A stretch of DNA of 64,000 bases from Paenibacillus xylanexedens. Lineage in GTDB: Bacteria; Bacillota; Bacilli; Paenibacillales; Paenibacillaceae. The stretch spans positions 124,001 to 188,000 of the forward strand of contig NZ_JAGIKV010000004.1 in NCBI RefSeq assembly GCF_017874615.1, in the 5' to 3' direction. The position numbers and the translations under genes were made by a program. Shown in pieces: positions 38,711 to 48,005 of the stretch; within the stretch, counting starts at the first letter, position 1; every line of letters begins with the position of its first letter. Below the pieces are notes generated by a model. That model was not told the origin of the DNA. It did no database searches and was given only the letters and a program-made list of their open reading frames with translations.

Positions 38711-39592
38711 TTATTGCTGGCTACCATAAGCGTGAGTCTCCTGCCCTTTAACGCCCGGTCTGATGACAAAAAGTGAGCCCGCATCCGGTGTCTCTTTCAG
38801 ACGTTCTTCCTTAATCCCTATACGTGCTGTTGTAATGTATAACTCTTCGAGATCCGGTCCACCAAAACAGCAGGATGTTACCTGATCTGCCGGCACCTCG
38901 ATCTGTTGCAACAGTTCTGATGTATGCGGGTTCCAACGAGTGACTCTTCCTCCGCCCCAGTGCGCAACCCACAGCATGCCCTCACCATCAACCGTCATCC
39001 CATCCGGAAAACCGAATTCCTCCGGTATGTGAATGATACTTGTCCGATTTTGTATCGTACCTGCCGTCAGATCAAAATCAAACCGGTCAATAGAACGTGT
39101 CGGGGTATCAATGTAATACATGGTCTGCCGATCCGGACTCCAGCCCAGACCGTTGGATGTAGACACACCTTGTACCATTGTGCGAACGGGTTGCCCTTGC
39201 TCCAAACAATACAATGATCCGGCTTTGCTCTCATTATTCATGCTCATCGTGCCTGCCCAGAAGCGGCCCTTCGCATCACATTTTCCATCATTAAAACGAT
39301 TGATATCCTTATCTTGTTCAGGGTCTTCAATAGCCTGCAGCTCACCCGTAAGCAAGTGATACGTATGGAATCCACTGCGTAAAGCAACCACAACTTCGTC
39401 ACCACGATAGGGAACAACAGCCCCGACATGTTCACCGACATCATAAGCCTGATCCTGCCCTGTAGCTGGATCATACACATGCACCTTGAAGCTTTCAATA
39501 TCTACCCACAACAATCGATTGTTCTCCGCATCCCAGCTTGGACCTTCCCCCAGTAATGCCGGGGTTTGTACTGCTACAGTTACGTCGCTCAT
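38711..39592 (-). CDS. SMP-30/gluconolactonase/LRE family protein
   Basis: 293-residue six-bladed beta-propeller lactonase, a cytoplasmic, metal-dependent sugar-lactone hydrolase. Motifs: LLGEGPSWD at the N-terminus with the metal-ligand Glu, RFNDGKCDAKGRFWAGTM (about 100-117), STSNGLGWSPD, and GFPDGMTVDGEGMLWVAHW with the second ligand Asp. It starts 12 bp after the upstream SGNH gene, so they form an operon. The real substrate is likely a plant-derived sugar lactone. Confidence 0.92.
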   Translation of the reverse strand: MSDVTVAVQTPALLGEGPSWDAENNRLLWVDIESFKVHVYDPATGQDQAYDVGEHVGAVVPYRGDEVVVALRSGFHTYHLLTGELQAIEDPEQDKDINRFNDGKCDAKGRFWAGTMSMNNESKAGSLYCLEQGQPVRTMVQGVSTSNGLGWSPDRQTMYYIDTPTRSIDRFDFDLTAGTIQNRTSIIHIPEEFGFPDGMTVDGEGMLWVAHWGGGRVTRWNPHTSELLQQIEVPADQVTSCCFGGPDLEELYITTARIGIKEERLKETPDAGSLFVIRPGVKGQETHAYGSQQ

Positions 39593-39604
39593 GCCCTCAC
39601 GTCC

Positions 39605-40270
39605 TTATTTAGATTTGACGCCGCCTGACCATTCGAATCCGATGGCATCCAAGAATGCTTTGGACAATACCATATGGCCCGTTGCATCCGGATGTACCCG
39701 GTCATAAGTCAGCACAGACGTATAGAAATGATCCCAAAATGGAGCAAATGCAGCCTGTGTATCCACATACACCGCATCATACTCATTCGCTACCCTGCGT
39801 ACCGCTTCTCCGTAGATATCCATCGTTGCCCGCATCGGGTCTTCCGGATTAGCCTCAAGATAATAAGGTGTCATTACTACCAGACCTTTCAGGTTCGGAC
39901 GAACCGAAGCCACCAGTTCACGCAATGTGGATTCGTATTCTTCAAGAAACACATGTGAGTCTGTTGACAATGGGTTGTCGAACTGACGCCATACATCATT
40001 AATGCCGATCATGATCGTCAGCCAGTCCGGTTTAAGGTCTAGCACATCACGATCCCAACGCTGTTTCAGATCACGAATCGTATTTCCACCATTACCCACA
40101 TTCTGGACACGCAACATCAATTCCGGATAGATGGACCGCAAGAGAGCATAGACTTGCGCTACGTAACCATGGCCCAGACCTGAACTGCCTTCGCCTACAG
40201 GATGTTCCCGACCACAATCTGTAATCGAATCCCCGATAAACAGAAGCTTGTCATTTTTCTGCAATTTCAT
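39605..40270 (-). CDS. SGNH/GDSL carbohydrate esterase
   Basis: 221-residue cytoplasmic SGNH hydrolase. Block I FIGDSITDCGR, block III Gly/Asn region NVGNGGNTIRDL and GINDVW, and block V DRVHPD with the catalytic Asp-His are all present. The form resembles rhamnogalacturonan and xylan acetylesterases, so deacetylation of imported oligosaccharides is a fair guess. The ATG at 40270 has AAGGAG 9 bp upstream; the ATG two codons earlier is too close. Confidence 0.9.
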   Translation of the reverse strand: MKLQKNDKLLFIGDSITDCGREHPVGEGSSGLGHGYVAQVYALLRSIYPELMLRVQNVGNGGNTIRDLKQRWDRDVLDLKPDWLTIMIGINDVWRQFDNPLSTDSHVFLEEYESTLRELVASVRPNLKGLVVMTPYYLEANPEDPMRATMDIYGEAVRRVANEYDAVYVDTQAAFAPFWDHFYTSVLTYDRVHPDATGHMVLSKAFLDAIGFEWSGGVKSK

Positions 40271-40351
40271 CGTCATTTTCTCCTTCGCTCCAAGGCGCCA
40301 ATATAGGAATAATTAATTAGTCAGGACCGTTAACTTGTTATCATTCAGTGA

Positions 40352-41140
40352 TTACCAGCCTTGATTTTTAAGCCAAGTCAAGCATAGATCCGACCATACC
40401 CGAACCGCGTGGTTGTCCTCAGCCAATCCAAGACCGTGTGAACCTTTCTCAAAAACGTGCAAGTCATAGGGAATGCCATGCGCACCCAATGCAAGTGCGT
40501 AACGCAAGCTATTCTCTACAGGCACTGCCTGGTCATCACTGGTGTGCCAGATGAACGCTTCAGGAGCATCCGCTCTTACCTGCTGCTCCGCGCTGAAAGC
40601 CTTGATCTGCTCGGCAGACGCATCAGACCCAAGCAAATTCTCACGGGAACCAGCATGTCCATAGGACTCCATCGTAATGACCGGATAACAGAGAATAACT
40701 CGGTCCGGGCGTGAACTCTGGCGTTCAATGAGGTCCTCATGATCCGGTTGTCCCTCGTCATACAGCGTTCCCAGTGTTGCTGTGAGATGTCCGCCTGCGG
40801 AGAAACCAAGTACTGCAATCTTGGCAGGGTTGATGCCGTACTGCTCGGCATGCGCACGAACATAACGTATGGCACGCTGACCATCTGTTATCGGTGCAGG
40901 ATGCTGGTGAGGCGCCACCCGATATTTCAGGACAAATGCACTTATACCTGCACGGTTCAACAATTCGGCTATTGGAGCACCTTCATGATCAGCCAAAAAT
41001 CCATAGCCGCCCCCTGGACATACAATGACAGCGCTCTCGGAACCGGGCTGAATAAATGGAATCAAATGTGGCATTTCGTCTTCATGGCCCTGGGCTGCAT
41101 AAGGTGCAGCATGATCCCATAAAGGTATAGTTGTTGTCAT
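40352..41140 (-). CDS. Alpha/beta hydrolase, acetyl-esterase type
   Basis: 262-residue serine esterase related to xylan and short-chain acetyl esterases. The oxyanion/HGG-like motif is VCPGGGYGF, the nucleophile elbow GFSAGGHL, the acid is in TSDDQAVP and the base in GSHGLGL. There is no signal peptide. GAGGATGA precedes the ATG. It lies 81 bp upstream of the SGNH gene on the same strand, giving two different esterases in one cluster. Confidence 0.9.
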   Translation of the reverse strand: MTTTIPLWDHAAPYAAQGHEDEMPHLIPFIQPGSESAVIVCPGGGYGFLADHEGAPIAELLNRAGISAFVLKYRVAPHQHPAPITDGQRAIRYVRAHAEQYGINPAKIAVLGFSAGGHLTATLGTLYDEGQPDHEDLIERQSSRPDRVILCYPVITMESYGHAGSRENLLGSDASAEQIKAFSAEQQVRADAPEAFIWHTSDDQAVPVENSLRYALALGAHGIPYDLHVFEKGSHGLGLAEDNHAVRVWSDLCLTWLKNQGW

Positions 41141-41163
41141 CTTCAATCATCCTCTCCAAGTAG

Positions 41164-41183
41164 AACGGAACCATGGGTCCGTT
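41164..41183. other. Near-perfect 20-bp palindrome upstream of the esterase gene
   Basis: AACGGA-a-CCATGG-g-TCCGTT. It lies about 24 bp before the esterase start, between it and the AraC gene, and has no T-run. It could be an operator or an intercistronic hairpin. Confidence 0.4.
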
Positions 41184-41283
41184 TAAACGTTTTCGAATCT
41201 CAGGAATCGATACCATCATAACGGTAATGACCCTAGCGCATCAATACCTTCCTGGCATCACTTTTTGTTCATTTGGATACATG

Positions 41284-42117
41284 TTAGTACAAATTACGGA
41301 ACTGTTCAGGAGTCACCCCCTCAATCCTGCGAAAAGTTGCTACAAAATGGCTAGCATCTCGAAACCCTACCCTAACTGCAGTCTCCCTAATCGTCAGGGC
41401 GGTATCCCCGGTCATGATTTCCTTGGCTTTGCGAATGCGCAGCAAAATGAAATAACTGTAGGCTGTCATGCCAAAGGACTGCTTGAACAAGGTGTTCAGA
41501 TGTCTGGATGAGATCCCCGTGACGTCAGCCATATGTTCGAGACCAATCTCAGGATTCGCATAATGCTGTTCCATGAATGCAATGAGTGGAGCGAGTCTCT
41601 CCACGGCATGAGAGATCGAAGACCGATTGCCGGTCATGCCATGTTTTTTGAGCAAAATCAGAAATCGGTATATATCCGCTGACGCCTCGAGTCCCGACAA
41701 ATCCTGATCACTTCTGATTGAATCCAGCACTTCCTGGCCGTAATCATTGAACGGACTGCTCTGCTCCCACTGATGCAACGCTGCTTCACCCAGACTAAGT
41801 GACTCCAAGATTGCCGGACACTGGGAACCGCCAAATGTAATATAGAATGTCTCCCACTCTCCTTGGGCGCGCACATATTCATGCGGTTCATTCGGCGGAA
41901 GCAAAATACCTGATGCTTCCCCCAGTACGACCGTGGACCCGGCAAACTTGAATTCTCCGGCTCCCTTTACTGTCTGAAGCCAATGGTAACAGGGATACCC
42001 CACAGGTCTGGACACCTTCTCCTGATTGCCGTTATAACCTAGACTCTCAATATAAAGGGGCAGCGGCTGATCACGTGATGTCATGAAATATCGTTGATGT
42101 CGGGGGGAGATAAACAT
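41284..42117 (-). CDS. AraC-family regulator with cupin sensor domain
   Basis: 277 residues. The N-terminal AraC-binding (cupin) domain includes YPCYHWLQTVKGAGEF and LLPPNEPHEY; the C-terminal double helix-turn-helix (about 180-277) contains the GISSRHLNTLFKQSFG helix and ends TPEQFRNLY. AAGGAGG precedes the ATG. It is divergent from the GH42 gene (128-bp gap) and upstream of the esterase cluster, so it likely controls both from the shared region. Confidence 0.92.
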   Translation of the reverse strand: MFISPRHQRYFMTSRDQPLPLYIESLGYNGNQEKVSRPVGYPCYHWLQTVKGAGEFKFAGSTVVLGEASGILLPPNEPHEYVRAQGEWETFYITFGGSQCPAILESLSLGEAALHQWEQSSPFNDYGQEVLDSIRSDQDLSGLEASADIYRFLILLKKHGMTGNRSSISHAVERLAPLIAFMEQHYANPEIGLEHMADVTGISSRHLNTLFKQSFGMTAYSYFILLRIRKAKEIMTGDTALTIRETAVRVGFRDASHFVATFRRIEGVTPEQFRNLY

Positions 42118-42245
42118 GGGATGCCTCCTTGGGTATAAGCTGAAATAAACTTCCGTATTCTTATATGAGTCATTACTTTTATTATATTTTAAAAGTCATA
42201 TGTATCATATAGTATAGGATTATTCTTATACAAGAGGTGAACACA

Positions 42246-44273
42246 TTGATTAGTAGCAAACTCCCCAAAATGTTCTACGGGGGCGATTACAACCCGGAAC
42301 AGTGGGATCACGAAACCCACCTTGAAGACCTGCGCATGTTCCAATTGGCAGGCATTGATATTGCCACAATCAACGTATTTTCATGGGCACTGATTCAGCC
42401 TGATGAAGTTACTTACCGTTTTGAAGAACTCGACCAACTGATTAATCGTTTATATGAAAATGGTGTCTATATATGCCTTGCAACAAGCACTGCTGCCCAT
42501 CCGGCTTGGATGGCAAAGAAATATCCAGACGTGCTTCGTGTAGATGCAGATGGACGCAAACGCAAATTCGGTGGGCGCCATAATTCCTGTCCCAACAGCC
42601 CGACCTATCGCAAATACGCTGAGAAGATTGCGGATAAACTGGCCGAACGATACAAGGATCACCCCGCAGTTCTCGTATGGCACATCTCCAACGAATATGG
42701 CGGTGAGTGCTACTGTGACAACTGTGAGAAAGCGTTCCGCGTGTATCTGAAAGAACGCTATCAGACTCTGGAACAGGTCAACAAAGCATGGAATACGAAT
42801 TTCTGGGGGCATACCTTCTACGATTGGGACGAGATTGTATTACCGAGCAACCTGAGCGAACATTGGGGTAACAGCAATTCAACCTTCCAGGGAATCTCGC
42901 TGGACTATTCTCGCTTCAACTCCGACAGCATGCTGGATTGTTATCTGTTGGAATACGATGCGATCAAAAAACATATTCCGGACTCCGTCGTGACTACCAA
43001 TCTGATGGGATTTTTCAAGCAGTTGGACTATTTCAAATGGGCAAAATATTTGGATATCGTCTCCTGGGACAGTTATCCTGGTCTCGCCACTCCTGTCAGC
43101 TTCACGGCAATGGCTCATGACCTTATGCGCGGACTGAAGGATGGTCAACCGTTCATGCTGATGGAGCAAACACCAAGTCAGCAGAACTGGCAGCCATATA
43201 ACTCACTGAAACGTCCAGGTGTCATGCGTCTGTGGAGTTATCAATCTGTTGCGCACGGGGCCGATACCATCATGTTCTTCCAGCTTCGCCGCTCCATCGG
43301 TGCCTGTGAGAAGTATCATGGTGCAGTTATTGAGCATGCTGGACATGAGAATACACGTGTATTCCGCGAAGTCGCTGAGCTGGGTAAGGAATTGCAGATC
43401 CTTGGAGATACCACGCTGGATGCATCTGTTGAATCCAAAGTAGCGATTGTGTTCGACTGGGATAACTGGTGGGCCATCGAAAAATCAAGCGGACCTACGG
43501 TTGCCCTGAACTATGTGGATCAGATCCATAAATACTACGCAGCCTTCTTCCGCCGCAACATACAAGTAGATATCATCAGTGTGGATACGGATATGAGCAA
43601 ATACGACATTGTCCTTGCCCCTGTTCTTTACATGGTTAAACCAGGGTTTGCCGCTAAACTGGAGAAGTATGTTGAAGCAGGTGGAACATTCCTGACGACC
43701 TTCTTCAGCGGCATTGTCAACGAGAACGATCTCGTGACCACAGGTGGATATCCGGGAGAACTTCGTAAACTGCTCGGAATCTGGGTGGAAGAGATTGATG
43801 CCCTGCTGCCTGAGCAAAAGAACCGCATTGTCCTCAAAGAAACCTACGGCGATCTTGAAGGAGAGTATGGCTGCGGCATGCTGTGTGACCTGCTGCACAG
43901 TGAAGGAGCCGAAGTCATCGCGGAGTATGGAGACGACTTTTATAAAGGCATGCCTGTTGTGACACGTAATACCTTTGGTCAAGGTGAAGCCTGGTACGTT
44001 GCATCCGACCCGGATGAGCGCTTCCTGGATGGTTTGCTGGGACAGCTTGCAGCAGCCAAGAACGTAGAATCCTTGCTTGTGACACCAGAAGGTGTTGAAG
44101 TAAGCGCACGAACCAAAGACGGCAGACCCTACCTGTTTGTCATGAACCATAACGCAACCACACAATCCTATGATCTGGGAACAACTAAGGCACATGATCT
44201 GCTCACCAATCGTGAGCTTTCGGGAAGTGTTGAGATTGAAGCCCGTGGAGTGCAATTGCTCGAAATGAAATAA
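42246..44273 (+). CDS. Glycoside hydrolase family 42 beta-galactosidase
   Basis: 675-residue cytoplasmic beta-galactosidase for galacto-oligosaccharides from plant cell walls. The N-terminal TIM barrel starts MFYGGDYNPEQW. Acid/base Glu150 is in HISNEYGG and nucleophile Glu307 in LMEQTPSQQNW; a cysteine cluster (CYCDNC) fits the zinc site of the family. Trimerisation and C-terminal domains follow. The TTG at 42246 is chosen since AGAGGTGA lies 7 bp upstream; a GTG at 42237 sits inside that site. Confidence 0.95.
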   Translation: MISSKLPKMFYGGDYNPEQWDHETHLEDLRMFQLAGIDIATINVFSWALIQPDEVTYRFEELDQLINRLYENGVYICLATSTAAHPAWMAKKYPDVLRVDADGRKRKFGGRHNSCPNSPTYRKYAEKIADKLAERYKDHPAVLVWHISNEYGGECYCDNCEKAFRVYLKERYQTLEQVNKAWNTNFWGHTFYDWDEIVLPSNLSEHWGNSNSTFQGISLDYSRFNSDSMLDCYLLEYDAIKKHIPDSVVTTNLMGFFKQLDYFKWAKYLDIVSWDSYPGLATPVSFTAMAHDLMRGLKDGQPFMLMEQTPSQQNWQPYNSLKRPGVMRLWSYQSVAHGADTIMFFQLRRSIGACEKYHGAVIEHAGHENTRVFREVAELGKELQILGDTTLDASVESKVAIVFDWDNWWAIEKSSGPTVALNYVDQIHKYYAAFFRRNIQVDIISVDTDMSKYDIVLAPVLYMVKPGFAAKLEKYVEAGGTFLTTFFSGIVNENDLVTTGGYPGELRKLLGIWVEEIDALLPEQKNRIVLKETYGDLEGEYGCGMLCDLLHSEGAEVIAEYGDDFYKGMPVVTRNTFGQGEAWYVASDPDERFLDGLLGQLAAAKNVESLLVTPEGVEVSARTKDGRPYLFVMNHNATTQSYDLGTTKAHDLLTNRELSGSVEIEARGVQLLEMK

Positions 44274-44440
44274 GCGATTTCGCTTAATTGAAATCATTCG
44301 GAATAATATAATGTGATAGAAATTCCCGCGATACAAAGTGTCACATATTCATTCCTTTTATACTTGTTATTGTCTTCAGCGAGGATATTGGTATAGATTT
44401 CAGACCTTTATCGTCTTCTGTAAGCCAAAAGCTGCTACTT

Positions 44441-44472
44441 CCCGTATCCGTCTACACCGGATACGGGTTTTT
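44441..44472 (+). terminator. Terminator of the GH42 gene
   Basis: CCCGTATCCG (44441-44450) and CGGATACGGG arms with a short loop, then TTTTT. It lies about 170 bp after the stop codon. The rest of the 44274-44711 gap shows no gene. Confidence 0.85.
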
Positions 44473-44631
44473 GGCATGATCTGTGGTCTTTTTGATAGAA
44501 GGAAATATCAGTATGCAAAGCGAATTGGACGAGAAACACATTTTAACAACGCCTGCCGGAACATGCTTGTGAATCCTGATGCTGATCCATTATAAAATAA
44601 TGAACAGTTGAAAAATTGGTGACACTCATGA

Positions 44632-44652
44632 TGTAACTTATTCGTTGTTACA
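44632..44652. promoter_or_regulatory. Dyad upstream of the WYL regulator
   Basis: TGTAAC (44632-44637) and GTTACA (44647-44652), separated by 9 bp, about 60 bp before the start codon. Possibly an autoregulatory operator. Confidence 0.35.
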
Positions 44653-44711
44653 ATTGAAATATAACTACGACATCACTTTCCGGCGGCGCAGATCGAAACG
44701 GAGTGGCTGAC

Positions 44712-45668
44712 ATGAACAGAACAAATCGGCTTGCTGCCATTGTAATGGCATTACAGCATGGTCACGAAACGGCACACTCATTAGGTGAGAAATTTGAGGT
44801 TTCCCGTCGCACGATTCTTCGGGATATTCAATCCCTCTCCGAGATGAATGTGCCCATTATTGCCATTTCCGGTCCTTGAGGCGGTTTCAGTCTTATGGAG
44901 GGTTACGTATTACCCCCATTACAGCTGGACCCGGTAGAAGCAGCGACGCTCTTATTCGCTCTTGAAGGTCTAAGTCGCTACGCCGACACACCCTTTCATG
45001 AGAAACGCTGGACCCTGATGAACAAAGTTAAGGCTATCATTCCGGATGATATTATGTCGCGAATTGATCCCATGCTCAAACAACTGCATCATCATATTCC
45101 AGACCGCAATTACATTCTTCCTCATCTGGACGCACTGCTGGCATGTATACCCGAACACGGGTGGCTTATTGTGCTGTATCGCTCCGCATCACGTCAGCGT
45201 TGGTTGCATATCTGTCCCACACGGGTATATGCTTCCTCTGGCTTCTGGTACTGTGAAGCATATTCCCTCGAACATGTTGAACAACGTCTGTTCCGGGTTG
45301 ACCGAATTATCGAAGTCAAAGCGATCGAACCACAGGATGCACAGATGCTTAATGAACAGGCAGAGCAACAGCAGAGTAAGCCGATCCCTCCAGAACAGCC
45401 GCCAATCCTGGTTAAGGTACAACTGAGTTATCGGGGAATGATTGAAGCTGAACAGGACGAGCATATTGGTGAAAAGATGACTGAAATTGCCCCGGATCTC
45501 TGGGAATTATCATTCCTTTGTCCACCAGGGGAATGGGACTGGGCCGTACGATTCTTTTACCGATTAGGACGTGAAGCCGAAGTGATTGAACCTCTCCAAC
45601 TTCGCAGTGAGATTCGTCAGCATGCCGAGGAAGTGAGCCGGAGATACCTTGCTTCAACCAAGTCGTAG
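44712..45668 (+). pseudogene. WYL-domain transcriptional regulator interrupted by an in-frame TGA
   Basis: Codons 1-55 (from ATG 44712) encode a DeoR-type winged helix (LGEKFEVSRRTILRDIQSL) leading to ISGP. Codon 56 is TGA (44877-44879), and the same frame continues GGFSLMEGYVLPP through a WYL domain (HGWLIVLYRSASRQ, RLFRVDRIIEVKAI) to 45668. Functional relatives read GPGGGF here, so one base change (GGA to TGA) explains the stop. An ATG at 44895, with GAGGCGG upstream, could reinitiate and make a 257-residue protein lacking the DNA-binding domain. A sequencing error cannot be excluded. Confidence 0.85.
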
Positions 45669-45702
45669 CTTGACTACACACAAAAAGGAGCCTACTGATA
45701 TC

Positions 45703-46389
45703 ATGACATATGAAGCCGTTATAACGTACGAAGAAGCAGTACAGCGTATCCAGTCTATAGGGCTGCTGCCTCTGGCACCACTATTTGCCGATTATCCTTC
45801 TCTGTCATCGCTAACCCCCAAAGAACATTGGCACAAGGATGATGAATTCGATCCTTGGTTATGGCGTTCACGCCTGGCTGAAGAGGGCATTGCTGCATAT
45901 GGAAAATTTGTCAAAAAGAAAGCGCTTCTTGTCTCATCTGAATATTTCCCTTGGGTACACCGACTGCTTGCCGACTCCAGAACCATCAAGGAACAGTATG
46001 AAGCGGGTCTGCTCTCCCGTGAAGCGTTCAAACTCCATGCGTTAGTTGCAGAACAAGAAGGCATCGATGGACGTGCCTTGCGATCACAAGCCGGTTTCGG
46101 GGCAAAAGAGGACAAAAAAACATTTGACCGTGGACTTCTGGACCTTCAGGGCTGTGCAGCCATTGTGATCAGTGGCACCAAAGAAAAAGAAGGGCTCGCA
46201 GAAGGCAAAGTCGCCTGGAACAGCTCCGCATACGAGACTGCTGGTCACTGGATGGAACGTCACGGCATTAAGCCATATGAAGGCAGCATAGAAGAGGCAC
46301 GTGAACTATTGATTGTGCAACTACAACAACATGCTTCACCTGCAGCATTATCAAGCATCTCCAAAGCGCTTGGCATCCGTGGAATCTAA
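45703..46389 (+). CDS. AlkZ-related (YcaQ-like) protein
   Basis: 228 residues beginning MTYEAVITYEEAVQRIQSIG, with LTPKEHWHKDDEFDPWLWR and a winged-helix-like middle region (LLSREAFKLHALV, GIDGRALRSQAGF). I recognise it as the conserved Bacillales family annotated AlkZ-related; AlkZ/YcaQ proteins are DNA glycosylases, but activity is not shown for this short form. AAGGAG lies about 12 bp upstream. It follows the WYL gene by 34 bp and may be co-transcribed. Confidence 0.72.
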   Translation: MTYEAVITYEEAVQRIQSIGLLPLAPLFADYPSLSSLTPKEHWHKDDEFDPWLWRSRLAEEGIAAYGKFVKKKALLVSSEYFPWVHRLLADSRTIKEQYEAGLLSREAFKLHALVAEQEGIDGRALRSQAGFGAKEDKKTFDRGLLDLQGCAAIVISGTKEKEGLAEGKVAWNSSAYETAGHWMERHGIKPYEGSIEEARELLIVQLQQHASPAALSSISKALGIRGI

Positions 46390-46393
46390 ATAA

Positions 46394-46435
46394 AGCCAAT
46401 CCCGGTTGTAGTGCAAATCTCAACCGGAATTGGCT
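46394..46435. terminator. Hairpin between convergent genes
   Basis: AGCCAAT-CCCGGTTG...CAACCGG-ATTGGCT, a long stem with no clear T-run, between the AlkZ-related gene and uxaA. Confidence 0.55.
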
Positions 46436-46490
46436 GTGGTTCACCATATAATGTAACCCAGACGATCAACAGCCCCCATCGACAATGGAT

Positions 46491-48005
46491 TTAGAGAATT
46501 ACGCCATCCTTGAATATGGCAATCTCCCGGAATCCATGCTGCTCACTGAGTGTGTGTGACCGTCCTGAAGCAATGTCAATCAGCTGGCTGAACAGCTGCA
46601 CTTTCACCTCATCCATCGTCTGCCCCTCCAACAGCTGGCCTGCGTTGAAGTCAATCCAGTGTTTTTTGCGATTCGCCAGATCGGATTGGGTCGCAATCTT
46701 GACGGTAGGTACCGGACCTCCGAAGGGAGTCCCCCGCCCTGTTGTGAAGAGCACAATATGTGCACCCGCCGCAGACAGTGCCGTTACAGATACCAGGTCA
46801 TTACCCGGTGCTTCTACAATGTTCAGACCGGTTTGAGTTACACGTTTGCCATAACGTAGAACGTCGACTACGGAAGAACGTCCTCCCTTTTGCGTACATC
46901 CAAGTGACTTTTCCTCTAGCGTTGTGATGCCACCAGCCTTATTCCCAGGTGAAGGATTCTCATAGATGTTCTGGCCATGGTTCACAAAATATTGCTTGAA
47001 GCCGTTTACGAGGTCCACCAAATCGTGAAATACCTGCTCATTGGCAGCCCGGTTCATTAAGATCGTCTCCGCACCAAACATCTCCGGAACTTCCGTCAGA
47101 ATAGCCGTACCCCCGGCAGCAACCAACATATCAGCAACTGCACCGACCAGCGGATTGGCTGTAATGCCGGATAAACCATCGGAACCGCCACACTTCAAAC
47201 CAATTTTAAGTTTACTGAGCGGAAGCGGCTGCCGTTGTTCATGTTCAGCGATCTCCACAAGTTCTTCCATCAGTCGAAGCCCTTCCTCAAGCTCGTCATC
47301 CGTTTCCTGTGCTTTGAGAAACCGTACTTTACCGCGGTATTCCGGAGCAATACACTCACGGAATTCATCGACCTGATTGTTCTCACAGCCCAGACCGATG
47401 ACGAGCACGCCTCCTGCATTCGGATGCTCCACCAAGGAGGCCAGCAACTGTTGTGTATACTTCAGATCATCACCAAGCTGTGAACACCCGAATGGATGCG
47501 GAAAGTGAAATACACCATCGACCCGGCTTCCAAACTGGGACTGCCCCATACGTGCCAAAGCTTCACACACTTTATTGATACATCCAACCGTATTCACAAT
47601 CCAGATCTCATTACGAATACCTGCGTCACCATTGGGGCGCAAATATCCATCAAATGAGCGCAGATGTTCCGGAGGCATGTCCGTCTGAACCTGCGCGCCC
47701 GGCTGATACTCATATTCAAGTAATCCGTGCAGACCCGTCTTCAGGTTGTGACTATGAATCCAGCTTCCCTGCTCAATCTGCTCTTGGGCAATCCCGATGG
47801 AGAAACCATACTTCATCACATCATCACCCGGTGCCAGGGTATGCACAGCAATCTTATGCCCTTTGGGCACGTCATCCAGCAAGGTAAAAGAAACACCGTC
47901 TGGCAGGGTAATGCATTCTCCTTTCGCATAATCCCGAAGCGCTATAATGACATCATCCTGTGGTTGAATGGCAATCCAGTCATTGATTGTACTTGTTGTG
48001 TTCAT
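46491..48005 (-). CDS. uxaA: Altronate dehydratase
   Basis: Converts D-altronate to 2-keto-3-deoxygluconate in the galacturonate pathway. 504 residues: N-terminal SAF domain (about 10-95, with GHKIAVHTLAPGDDV), then the large domain with GYLRPNGDAGIRNEIWI, LGCENNQ, KCGGSDGLSGITANPLVG and a C-terminal GRGTPFGGPVPTVKI. The start overlaps the uxaB stop (ATGA), indicating translational coupling. Confidence 0.96.
   Translation of the reverse strand: MNTTSTINDWIAIQPQDDVIIALRDYAKGECITLPDGVSFTLLDDVPKGHKIAVHTLAPGDDVMKYGFSIGIAQEQIEQGSWIHSHNLKTGLHGLLEYEYQPGAQVQTDMPPEHLRSFDGYLRPNGDAGIRNEIWIVNTVGCINKVCEALARMGQSQFGSRVDGVFHFPHPFGCSQLGDDLKYTQQLLASLVEHPNAGGVLVIGLGCENNQVDEFRECIAPEYRGKVRFLKAQETDDELEEGLRLMEELVEIAEHEQRQPLPLSKLKIGLKCGGSDGLSGITANPLVGAVADMLVAAGGTAILTEVPEMFGAETILMNRAANEQVFHDLVDLVNGFKQYFVNHGQNIYENPSPGNKAGGITTLEEKSLGCTQKGGRSSVVDVLRYGKRVTQTGLNIVEAPGNDLVSVTALSAAGAHIVLFTTGRGTPFGGPVPTVKIATQSDLANRKKHWIDFNAGQLLEGQTMDEVKVQLFSQLIDIASGRSHTLSEQHGFREIAIFKDGVIL

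Noticed and set aside
43485..44336. A 283-codon minus-strand frame inside the GH42 gene
   Set aside because: Antisense to an intact GH42 enzyme; no ribosome-binding site and no recognisable domain.
44338..44595. An 85-codon plus-strand frame after the GH42 gene
   Set aside because: It crosses the GH42 terminator, has no ribosome-binding site and no recognisable protein features.
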